DNA of 64,000 nt from Actinomyces vulturis. Its GTDB lineage: Bacteria > Actinomycetota > Actinomycetes > Actinomycetales > Actinomycetaceae. Position numbers and translations under genes: made by a program. The stretch is from contig NZ_LZRK01000004.1 in assembly GCF_001687305.1 (NCBI RefSeq), forward strand, positions 356,312 through 420,311, in the 5' to 3' direction. The notes under the pieces are model-generated. The model was not told the origin of the DNA. It searched no databases and worked only from the letters and a program-made list of their open reading frames with translations. The stretch's first letter is position 1; the number at the start of each line of letters is the position of its first letter. Positions 1 to 6,887 of the stretch are shown one piece after another.

Positions 1-25
1 ACTTATTCGCACTACGCACGTTCAT
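1..25 (-). CDS. 5' end of a gene running off the left edge
   Basis: Only the first eight codons are inside the window (M-N-V-R-S-A-N-K). The ATG at 25-23 overlaps the TGA stop (24-22) of the preceding minus-strand gene as ATGA, which is typical of translationally coupled genes. No function can be read from so few residues; it is probably part of the same mobile-element module. Confidence 0.4.
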
Positions 26-267
26 GCCGTCTCACCGCCATCAGTCATGACACCAATCGCTTTGGCGAGAGCGGTCAGGTCCTCGTCCACAGTGGTGACG
101 GTGATGTCCTTGACCGCATCCCCAGGGGTGAGCAGCATCAACTGCTGCACATCCCCGAACAAGAACCGCAGGATGCGCTCACGGATACCCAGGCGTTTAG
201 CGCGTAATACCTTGCCTCGCACGCTCGGATGATTCGAACTCACCCGAACTTTCAACTTCTGTGCCAT
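22..267 (-). CDS. small ICE/phage-like hypothetical protein, 81 aa
   Basis: An 81-residue protein, basic at the N-terminus and acidic at the C-terminus (ends DGGETA), with no signal peptide or membrane segment. The open frame extends to 396, but I chose the ATG at 267 because a GGGAG ribosome site lies 7 bases upstream and the longer version is Cys/Arg-rich, unlike a real protein. It resembles in size, charge pattern and position the short proteins that follow sigma-like regulators in Gram-positive integrative conjugative elements; I cannot name the family. It lies downstream of the sigma-like gene on the same strand and is coupled by ATGA overlap to the next gene at the window edge. Confidence 0.55.
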   Translation of the reverse strand: MAQKLKVRVSSNHPSVRGKVLRAKRLGIRERILRFLFGDVQQLMLLTPGDAVKDITVTTVDEDLTALAKAIGVMTDGGETA

Positions 268-392
268 CTGGCAACTCCCATATCTCCTAGAGCAAGGGAG
301 CCTCAAGCCTTCCCCACCACGCTGGCGGGTGGTTGTCCCTTGCATAAGGAGGGCTTCCAGACGCACGGGTTTATAACCCCCACAATTGGGCT

Positions 393-980
393 TCATGACA
401 GCTGGGCCTCCAGGCGTGCAATGGCACGCTTCAAAATGCGGTTAACCATCGGCTGGGAAACACCAAGGAACGAAGCAGCCTCGGATTGGGTGTAACCCTG
501 AATCTTTACCGCCACCAGCACCATGCGTTCACGCTCCGGCAGCGCATCAATCGCATCCCAGATACGTGACCCGAATAGACTTTCAATGACGGGGTCGGGG
601 TTGCCATGACCGACGAGGTAACCGTGAGAATCCACCCCGGTCTCGAGCAGGCTTTCTTCTTCATGAGTAGGGTTGCCGGTGGTGTTACGTACCCACTGTT
701 TTGCGTGGTTGTACTCAGGCCCTGAAACCTCGCTCCACATAATGTCGCTCAAATCGCGACGCCGCACAGGTTCAAAGCCCTCACCGGCGCAACGGCGCTG
801 GGTGTAGTCATTTCCAATGATGATCTCAGCCTCATCAGCGCTGATCTCAAAAGTCTGCTCTCGATACGGCCGTGCAGGGTGAAAAGAGTCCTTCTCAAAA
901 CGAATCGTGATGGACTGGCGATCACTCTGAGCGCGAGAGGAATAGTCGAACTTTTCTTTGTTGTTGGCAGCATTTGCCAT
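393..980 (-). CDS. sigma-70 region 4-like regulator of a mobile element
   Basis: A 195-residue soluble protein. The C-terminal 60 residues look like sigma-70 region 4: 'DALPERERMVLVAV' followed by the helix-turn-helix 'YTQSEAASFLGVSQPMVNRI'. No region 2 is recognisable, so it is not a complete sigma factor. Such short region-4 proteins are common regulators in ICEs and phages, where they may act with host polymerase or simply bind DNA. The ATG at 980 has a GGAGGG ribosome site 9 bases upstream, but that site sits inside a perfect hairpin, and a terminator-like hairpin lies further upstream, suggesting control in the leader. The small 81-aa gene follows on the same strand. Confidence 0.65.
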   Translation of the reverse strand: MANAANNKEKFDYSSRAQSDRQSITIRFEKDSFHPARPYREQTFEISADEAEIIIGNDYTQRRCAGEGFEPVRRRDLSDIMWSEVSGPEYNHAKQWVRNTTGNPTHEEESLLETGVDSHGYLVGHGNPDPVIESLFGSRIWDAIDALPERERMVLVAVKIQGYTQSEAASFLGVSQPMVNRILKRAIARLEAQLS

Positions 981-989
981 GGGGATGTT

Positions 990-1006
990 CCCTCCTTTGA
1001 GGAGGG
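990..1006 (-). promoter_or_regulatory. hairpin enclosing the ribosome site of the sigma-like gene
   Basis: CCCTCC-TCAAA-GGAGGG on the minus strand: a perfect 6-bp stem with a 5-base loop. The 3' arm is the Shine-Dalgarno sequence of the gene starting at 980, so folding would hide it. Regulation is inferred, not shown. Confidence 0.5.
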
Positions 1007-1080
1007 AGACCCGTTCGAGAAATATTCAGTTATGACGCCACACCAACCAGGCGGGAGAACAAGGCGTTCGGGTACAAGAA

Positions 1081-1110
1081 AGGGCAAACACCCACGTGGG
1101 GTGTCTGCCC
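1081..1110 (-). terminator. terminator-like hairpin in the leader of the sigma-like gene
   Basis: On the minus strand GGGCA-g-ACACCC...GGGTGT-t-TGCCC is followed by TTTTCTTG. This is a normal intrinsic terminator, yet no gene precedes it on that strand, so it either ends a small RNA that starts around 1190-1260 or attenuates transcription into the gene at 980. Confidence 0.55.
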
Positions 1111-1116
1111 TAACTG

Positions 1117-1188
1117 CCTCGAACGTGTCTCCCAAAATGGTTGACGGACACAGGCTTGATCAGGGCCTGATCGAAGACATGTTCGAGG
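1117..1188 (-). ncRNA. candidate structured leader or small RNA
   Basis: Arms 1117-1129 and 1176-1188 pair over 13 positions with a single mismatch (CCTCGAACRTGTC type) and enclose an inner hairpin GATCAGG-g-CCTGATC at 1158-1172. Read on the minus strand this structure comes directly before the terminator at 1081-1110, the architecture of an attenuator, riboswitch-like leader or antisense RNA. No known riboswitch class is recognised. Confidence 0.4.
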
Positions 1189-1214
1189 TGTCGCACCAGT
1201 GAATCGAGCCTTGT

Positions 1215-1258
1215 GGCCTAGACTGGTTTCATAGGAATTGATAGGAACCAGTCAGGCC
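1215..1258. repeat. long inverted repeat between divergent modules
   Basis: GGCCT-a-GACTGGTT (1215-1228) pairs with AACCAGTCAGGCC (1246-1258): 13 pairs with one bulged A and a 17-base loop that holds two copies of ATAGGAA. There is no U-run on either side, so it is not a plain terminator. It could be a protein-binding site or an element-end structure. The stretch 1259-1399 holds only the upstream region and the GGAGG ribosome site (1391-1395) of the next gene. Confidence 0.45.
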
Positions 1259-1399
1259 ATAGAGTTGAGATCGCTGGCGACAACATCTCTTGTGCCTTCA
1301 CTTACAACCGTGAAGTTCGCAGAGTGCGGTGTCCAGCAAAGTGGCCTGTTTACAAGGTTTAGATGGTTTATAAGGTTTGTAGTTTCATGAGGAGGCGGG

Positions 1400-2371
1400 A
1401 TGAGCGGCGTTGAGCAACACGATCGCTTAACTGGCGGTACGTTTTTCGTGCTTGTTCAAGAGGCACTTAAATCGCGTCACAGCAAGCGCGATACCCGAAG
1501 CGGTAAGTCTGATGGCCTGAATGATCCTGACGTATTTGTCGGACTGCACCGAATCGTTCTTCCCACGTTTGCAGATGACATGAAGGGCAGTACCTTCAAG
1601 CAGAACACGAGCGCCTTCAGGCGTTGTGAAACCGATGGATCGACAGCCAGCTATATCGAGTTTGGTACCGAGGAGTTCGCGCAGGACTGCCGGGTGCTTG
1701 CAGCAAACAATCGTGACCTCGGTTTGAGGCGTACAAGTAAATTTATTAACAAGTTCCTCGACCCTGCCAGATCTGGGGATAAACTCGTCCGTTCGTTGAT
1801 GACACTTGTTTCCCGCGATAAGTCAATTCCCGATTCGGCAATTGTCTGTTACAACCAACACGCTGACCCAATGACTAAAGTCGAGCTTCTTGCCTCAGAA
1901 GAGGTCTGTCTCGAAGGGGTGCTGTTTGGACTGTTGTGCTACGCGGCTACGGAGACAAAAAACGTTGATGGCATCGGAACTTTTGACCGTTGGCATAAGC
2001 CAGCCGCACCTTACGTGAAACGAAAATTTGATGCAGTTGCTTTCGCAATGGAATTCCCCAAGGCTTCATACCTTCGCTACGAGGGCCAACTAATTTCCTC
2101 AGATCACGATGAGATTCCCGAGTGTGATGAGTCGGAAGGCCTTGAGGCAGAGTTGCAGTGTCCGGTAGAAGACGATACGCCAGATGCCTATCAGGACGAT
2201 GATGTGGTTGAAGCGGAATTCGTTGATGAGAATGAGCAGGGCGAAGTAGCTGATGAGGATGTACAGGACGCTCAAACTCGACCATCACCAACCATGTTCT
2301 TTCAGCAAAACGGCAATAATAATCTGCAATTCGGCTCTGTCGGCACCATCAACATTGGACAGGGCTTCTAA
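1400..2371 (+). CDS. unknown conflict-system protein with C-terminal Asn/Gly motif
   Basis: A 323-residue soluble protein that I cannot assign to a named family. Residues 1-230 look globular ('LTGGTFFVLVQEAL' and 'SDGLNDPDVFVGLHRIV' near the start). Residues about 235-298 are a strongly acidic, low-complexity linker. The last 25 residues contain QNGNNNLQFGSVGTINI (303-319), which aligns without gaps to residues 23-39 of the next protein. A globular domain, flexible linker and terminal amyloid-like motif is the layout seen in bacterial proteins that signal through short prion-like motifs; this role is inference. Start: ATG at 1400 with GGAGG at 1391-1395. It is the first gene of a four-gene operon, and its stop overlaps the next start (TAATG). 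Confidence 0.7.
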   Translation: MSGVEQHDRLTGGTFFVLVQEALKSRHSKRDTRSGKSDGLNDPDVFVGLHRIVLPTFADDMKGSTFKQNTSAFRRCETDGSTASYIEFGTEEFAQDCRVLAANNRDLGLRRTSKFINKFLDPARSGDKLVRSLMTLVSRDKSIPDSAIVCYNQHADPMTKVELLASEEVCLEGVLFGLLCYAATETKNVDGIGTFDRWHKPAAPYVKRKFDAVAFAMEFPKASYLRYEGQLISSDHDEIPECDESEGLEAELQCPVEDDTPDAYQDDDVVEAEFVDENEQGEVADEDVQDAQTRPSPTMFFQQNGNNNLQFGSVGTINIGQGF

Positions 2372-2997
2372 TGAGTAATACTGAACTTTTGCCAGCGGCT
2401 CGTGCGTCTGCGCCGGTCTTGACATCTTCTGGAACACAGAACGGTGATCACAATGTGATGATTGGGCACGCTGAGGTCGTCAATGTTGTTGGGCCACAGG
2501 GCCTTTCGCGTCTTACCCGTAATATCGCAACAAGTCGAAAGTACTACCAACTACTAGTCAGCGAGCATTTCAGCCCGCATCATCGTTCTCTATGCATCCC
2601 AGCCAATGAAGCGCTAACTGACGGCACGTCTGCAGAGGATAAACAACGGCTTTCCCGTCTTGACGAGCCTGCGGTCCGGGAATTACTTACTTTCCCGGCA
2701 CTGCTCATGAATCCGAATCAAAACCATGGCAAAGCTAATGTCAACCAGCTGGCCTTCTACGGTTATCTCACGAGCATCGAGGTCTGTGAAGGGTATGTGC
2801 GTGTCGCCTACTGCACGCAAGCTGAATTGCCTCAACAAGCATTGAACGATTTAAAGGATTCGTTGTGCTTGCAATCAGCAGAACGATTTAATGAGCTCAA
2901 CTTACCCCATTGGGCCGTCAAGAGCGTGAATCTTGTTTCTGTGCTCCATAAAGCAGGTTTTGATATGTCGTCAGTGACTTCAGGGAGCGCAGCGTGA
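2371..2997 (+). CDS. unknown partner protein with N-terminal Asn/Gly motif
   Basis: A 208-residue soluble protein. Residues 23-39 (QNGDHNVMIGHAEVVNV) match the C-terminal motif of the upstream protein: Q, N, G, N, G and N are identical in register and the hydrophobic positions are kept. The rest (about 50-200) is a separate globular domain containing 'FPALLMNPNQNHGKANVNQL' and ending near 'VKSVNLVSVLHKAGF'. I do not recognise the family. The shared motif suggests the two proteins bind through it or one seeds assembly of the other. The ATG at 2371 overlaps the upstream stop by one base, and the TGA stop overlaps the GTG of the HTH gene by four bases (GTGA), so all are probably made from one message. 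Confidence 0.65.
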   Translation: MSNTELLPAARASAPVLTSSGTQNGDHNVMIGHAEVVNVVGPQGLSRLTRNIATSRKYYQLLVSEHFSPHHRSLCIPANEALTDGTSAEDKQRLSRLDEPAVRELLTFPALLMNPNQNHGKANVNQLAFYGYLTSIEVCEGYVRVAYCTQAELPQQALNDLKDSLCLQSAERFNELNLPHWAVKSVNLVSVLHKAGFDMSSVTSGSAA

Positions 2998-3203
2998 GTA
3001 ACACGAATCTTCCTGCTGAAGGATGGGTCAACCTCGAGGACGTTGCTGAGTATTTGAGTCTGAGCAAGGACACAGTGCGTAACTGGATCAAGGACGGCAA
3101 ACTTCCTGCCTACCGAGCAGGCAAGATGTACAAGTTCAAGATTTCCGAGATCGATCAGTGGATGCGTGAAGGGCGTCTGGGACAGGAGCCAGGCAATGAG
3201 TGA
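2994..3203 (+). CDS. small helix-turn-helix (excisionase/MerR-like, HTH_17) protein
   Basis: A 69-residue DNA-binding protein. The core 'NLEDVAEYLSLSKDTVRNWI' followed by 'GKLPAYRAGKMYKFKISEID' is the winged HTH of the excisionase/HTH_17 family. Small proteins of this type are often encoded beside restriction and other defence genes, where they probably target the partners to DNA or regulate the operon. The start is GTG at 2994, inside the GTGA overlap with the preceding stop. The gene ends 8 bases inside the next coding region (whose ATG is at 3196), so the four genes are translationally coupled. Whether it regulates the operon or serves as a DNA-recognition subunit of the ATPase is unknown. 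Confidence 0.75.
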   Translation: MSNTNLPAEGWVNLEDVAEYLSLSKDTVRNWIKDGKLPAYRAGKMYKFKISEIDQWMREGRLGQEPGNE

Positions 3204-5514
3204 ACCGAAGATGCCAGGTGTTATTGAGAGCATCACTATTGCCCAGGCAACCTTTCAAACTGAAACCATCACTCCCACTGCGTTGAATTTCTTTTTCGGC
3301 AAGAACGGTGCGGGCAAGTCCACCATCGGGCGTGTCATCCGTAGTGGGAACACCCTGCGCTGGGGGTCAGGTATCGATCCGGCAGCCTATAGCGTGCTGG
3401 TGTTCAACCAGGAGTTCATCACTGACAACTTCAGCACCTGCGAAGGCGTAAACGGAGTCTTCACCCTGGGCAAAGAGAACATCGAGGCGCAGGAGAACAT
3501 CAAGCGTCTCGAGGAGGGACTCAAGCAGGCTGAGGAAACCGTTACTCAACACCAGCAGGTAGCCGAGGGGAAAGAAACTCAACTCTCCGCTCTTGCCGAA
3601 GGCTTCCGTGAAATATGCTGGTCGTGCACAGCCCAGGTACGTACACAGTTACCATTGGCTGTGAAGGGCAAGAAGACGAAGGCTCTTTTCGCCTCGCATG
3701 TTCTTGAGCAGAGCGAGGCCATTGAGCATGACTACAGTGAGCTCAGCAAGCTTTATGCGGCAGCTTTCAACGACCAGGCAAAAACCTATACAGCCTTGAT
3801 CCCCATCAGCCATACCCTACCTAGCAGCGATCTGGTTAGTGAGCCGATCGTGAGCAGCGCGCAGACACCTTTTGCTCAGTTCGTACAAAATCTCAATGCC
3901 ACAGACTGGGTCCGTCAAGGTCACATTGCCTTCACTCACCACGACGGTGATCCTTGCCCGTACTGTCAGCAGACCCTGCCCGCAGACTTCGAAGATCTGC
4001 TCGCCTCATGCTTTGATGATGCCTACGAAACAAACCTGGCCACCCTCAAAACTTTTATCGAGGACTACACGAGTGTGGCGCGTCAGATTTGGTCGGCGGC
4101 AGTGCCTCCCTCTTCACTTCCGGACGTTCACCCCGATGTGGACCTGAAAGAGTATGGCACTGCCGCTGAACTTCTACGCAGCCAAATCGAGGGAAACATC
4201 CAGTTACTCAACAAAAAACTGCAAACCCCGAGCACCCAAGTCGAGCTTGTTGATCTTGCCCCAACAATCAGGAAGATCAATGACCTGATCAGGCAAGCAA
4301 ACGTCATCACTGATGCCCACAATGCCATCGTTGCCGACCAAGCACACCAGCGTAAAGCATGCACACGCATGGTCTGGGAACACTTGGCACACATACTCTC
4401 GGAAGAAGTTGAGACCTACCGCAAGCAAAAACAGGCCTTGACCACTGAAAAAGAGGAAGCACACAGGCTTGCCGCCCAGGCCCGCAAAACCCGTGACAAC
4501 ATTGAACGCACTCTGCGCGAAGCACGTAAGACCGTAGTCAACACACAAAGCGTCATCACAGAGATCAACCGCCTCTTAAAGGACAGCGGATTCCAAGGGT
4601 TCCACCTTGCTTCAAACCCCGGCCATGAAGACACCTACCGGGTGGTGAGAGCTGACGGAACCACAGCAGTGCACCTGTCTGAGGGAGAACGCAACTTCAT
4701 TGCCTTCCTTTACTTCTACTACCTCGTTCACGGGAGCCACAGCCTCGACGAGGGGCACAAACACAAGATTGTGGTCATTGATGACCCGGTCTCCAGCATG
4801 GACTCAGCCACTATGCACGTGGTGGCGTTCTTGGTGCGCGAGTTGGCCAGTATCTGTGAGAACACCTGTGAATACCGCCACCACATCCACCTGGGTGACT
4901 TCATCAAACAGCTCTTTGTGCTAACCCACAACGCATACTTCTTCCGCGAGGTCAGCTATAACCACCTCAGCGACTACCGCTATGCCTCCTACTACCTGAT
5001 CCGTAAAGACAACAACGTCTCTACCATTAAGCAGTGCACCCGCAATCAAGCTGCAGCGCCCTCCCAGTTGGAAAACTACAGTCCAGTTGTTCACGGCTAT
5101 GCGGCACTGTGGCAGGAATACCAAGAAGCCACATCAGCAGTCGTACTCATGAACGTCATGCGCCGTATCCTCGAACATTACTTCCTGCAACTATGTGGCT
5201 ACGAAGGCAGCAACATCGCCAACCGCATCCTCAAAGAAAACCGTGAGCGCTTCATTAAATACCACGCCGACGGCCACGAAGACCAAAGCGAATACAATCT
5301 CGTCGCTGCTGTTCTTGCCTATATCACCCACGGCATCAGCGGCATAGACGAGGACGCCTACTACATCGCCGATGCCCAAGACCCCGATCAACTACGCGCA
5401 GTCTTTGAACGCATCTTCACGCTTATGGATCAACACCAGCACTACGACATGATGACAAACACTCATCTCCCGTCACACCGTGCAGATCGCTTGGAGAAAG
5501 ATAGCCGTGAGTGA
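3196..5514 (+). CDS. RloC/PrrC-like AAA_13 ATPase with zinc-hook coiled coil
   Basis: A 772-residue ABC-type ATPase of the SMC/Rad50-like AAA_13 group. Visible parts: Walker A GKNGAGKST (35-43); coiled-coil arms around 90-150 and 350-460; a CPYC zinc-hook-like motif at 254-257; ABC signature HLSEGERN (493-500); Walker B and D-loop VVIDDPVSSMDS (around 529); H-loop LTHNAYF. The C-terminal domain has RRILE (R656, E660) and THG (H712), matching in order the Arg-x3-Glu...His catalytic set of the tRNA anticodon nucleases PrrC and RloC. RloC also carries a zinc hook. I therefore infer an ATPase that senses DNA damage or phage action and cuts tRNA. I chose ATG 3196 (ggag upstream, overlapping the HTH stop) over an in-frame ATG at 3166. 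Nuclease activity is not proven, and the R/E-to-H spacing is longer than in PrrC. Confidence 0.75.
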   Translation: MSEPKMPGVIESITIAQATFQTETITPTALNFFFGKNGAGKSTIGRVIRSGNTLRWGSGIDPAAYSVLVFNQEFITDNFSTCEGVNGVFTLGKENIEAQENIKRLEEGLKQAEETVTQHQQVAEGKETQLSALAEGFREICWSCTAQVRTQLPLAVKGKKTKALFASHVLEQSEAIEHDYSELSKLYAAAFNDQAKTYTALIPISHTLPSSDLVSEPIVSSAQTPFAQFVQNLNATDWVRQGHIAFTHHDGDPCPYCQQTLPADFEDLLASCFDDAYETNLATLKTFIEDYTSVARQIWSAAVPPSSLPDVHPDVDLKEYGTAAELLRSQIEGNIQLLNKKLQTPSTQVELVDLAPTIRKINDLIRQANVITDAHNAIVADQAHQRKACTRMVWEHLAHILSEEVETYRKQKQALTTEKEEAHRLAAQARKTRDNIERTLREARKTVVNTQSVITEINRLLKDSGFQGFHLASNPGHEDTYRVVRADGTTAVHLSEGERNFIAFLYFYYLVHGSHSLDEGHKHKIVVIDDPVSSMDSATMHVVAFLVRELASICENTCEYRHHIHLGDFIKQLFVLTHNAYFFREVSYNHLSDYRYASYYLIRKDNNVSTIKQCTRNQAAAPSQLENYSPVVHGYAALWQEYQEATSAVVLMNVMRRILEHYFLQLCGYEGSNIANRILKENRERFIKYHADGHEDQSEYNLVAAVLAYITHGISGIDEDAYYIADAQDPDQLRAVFERIFTLMDQHQHYDMMTNTHLPSHRADRLEKDSRE

Positions 5515-5747
5515 CCAGACTCTGATTTTCCAGAATGATACGAGACGAAATTCTTACTACATCTCCATTGTTAACACTTGTAGCAAAACAGGCCCGATTC
5601 TAAAACGCGCAAAAAACATTCATGCCATAAAAAAAGGCGTCACCCCAGAGCTGTCTTTTACGCTTGAACTTGCTTATTACGCAAATCCGGGCCTTACTTA
5701 TAGAACTGCGATAGGGCACTGAGTTATCGCTGGAGATGATGATAAGG

Positions 5748-6887
5748 ATGGAAATCATGCAGAATATAAAAGACGACGCTCGCGATGGCAACTCACCACT
5801 TAAAGCTGTTTCCCTTTTCACCGGAGCTGGCGGCATGGACATCGGATTTGCTGATGCAGGAATCGAAGCTGTCGTTGCTAATGAGATTATGCCCCAAGCA
5901 GCCGCTACCTATCGTAAAAATCACCCAAATGTTCGTTTGTTTGAGGGTAGCATCGATGACCTTAAAGACGAGATTATTGCAGCAGGACTCGGCGCGGATG
6001 TAGTTTTTGGGGGACCTCCTTGTCAGGGATTTTCTGTTGCGGGAAAAATGGATCCAGATGATTTGCGGAGCAAACTTGTTTGGTCCTATCTAGATGTTGT
6101 AAAAGGTATTCAGCCGATGCTATTCGTAATGGAGAATGTGAAAGCATTGGCTTCGCTGGAGAAGTGGCGTCCTATTCGTGAACGGTTCGTTCGAGAAGCC
6201 GAGGCCATCGGATATCACTGTGAATACTTAGTACTGAAGGCTTCCGACTTTGGTGTTCCCCAAAATCGCAAGCGTGTCTTCTTCGTCGGTAGCAAGACTA
6301 GATTCTCTTTAGATGACCTTAAATTAGCACTATTGGAGTTGACGCAGCAGCCTCCGACTCTTCGAGAGTTACTTGGTGGGTTACCTAAGTTTGGAAGCGA
6401 AGGAAACCCAGCTACTTGTTCAGCTAAAATTACACTCGCTTCAAATCCTGTCATGAGAAAATCTCCATACGCTGGCATGCTCTTCAATGGAATGGGACGC
6501 CCATTAAATCTCGATGGATACTCATATACTTTGCCGGCGTCAATGGGTGGGAACAAGACACCCATCGTAGATCAAGTTTTTCTGGATGACGTTCACGAAA
6601 CATCATGGGTAGAGGAATATCACGAAGCACTCATGACTGATTCAGCAGCACCGGCTTTCTCCGATGCTCCTTCACGTCTGCGCCGATTGACATCACTTGA
6701 GGCCGCAGCAATTCAGACATTTCCAGAGGGGTACGTCTTTACTGGTCCCAAAACTTCTGTGTACACCCAAATTGGAAATGCTGTCCCCTGTAAACTAGCC
6801 GCAGCAATTGCGAAAGCTGCGCGGCTAGTTGCCATAGAAGGCAAACAATACGAAAGTTCAAGCCAGCACTTTGGGAGGCTACTGTGA
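5748..6887 (+). CDS. DNA (cytosine-5) methyltransferase
   Basis: A type II modification enzyme that methylates cytosine at C5 in its recognition site. The motifs are in canonical order: I 'SLFTGAGGMD', IV 'GGPPCQGFS' with catalytic Cys92, VI 'ENV', VIII 'QNRKRVFFVG', IX 'RLTSLEAAAIQTFP', X 'QIGNAVP'. The region between VIII and IX (target recognition) is specific to this protein. Four in-frame ATGs lie at 5736, 5739, 5748 and 5757; 5748 or 5757 fits best to the purine-rich 'ggag/aagg' stretch. The 3' end overlaps the next gene by four bases (GTGA), so methylase and nuclease are co-translated. Base composition is clearly AT-richer than the upstream operon, pointing to separate acquisition. The 220 bases before it hold no recognisable gene. 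Confidence 0.93.
   Translation: MEIMQNIKDDARDGNSPLKAVSLFTGAGGMDIGFADAGIEAVVANEIMPQAAATYRKNHPNVRLFEGSIDDLKDEIIAAGLGADVVFGGPPCQGFSVAGKMDPDDLRSKLVWSYLDVVKGIQPMLFVMENVKALASLEKWRPIRERFVREAEAIGYHCEYLVLKASDFGVPQNRKRVFFVGSKTRFSLDDLKLALLELTQQPPTLRELLGGLPKFGSEGNPATCSAKITLASNPVMRKSPYAGMLFNGMGRPLNLDGYSYTLPASMGGNKTPIVDQVFLDDVHETSWVEEYHEALMTDSAAPAFSDAPSRLRRLTSLEAAAIQTFPEGYVFTGPKTSVYTQIGNAVPCKLAAAIAKAARLVAIEGKQYESSSQHFGRLL

Noticed and set aside
22..396. 124-aa version of the left-edge protein
   Set aside because: The N-terminal 43 residues are of non-coding composition, and the internal ATG at 267 has a proper ribosome site.
3166..3195. Upstream start of the RloC-like ATPase
   Set aside because: It would lie within the HTH gene without a ribosome site; ATG 3196 has GGAG and overlaps the HTH stop in the usual way.
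5480..5722. 80-aa frame between the ATPase and the methylase
   Set aside because: It overlaps the ATPase end, lacks a ribosome site, and resembles no protein.
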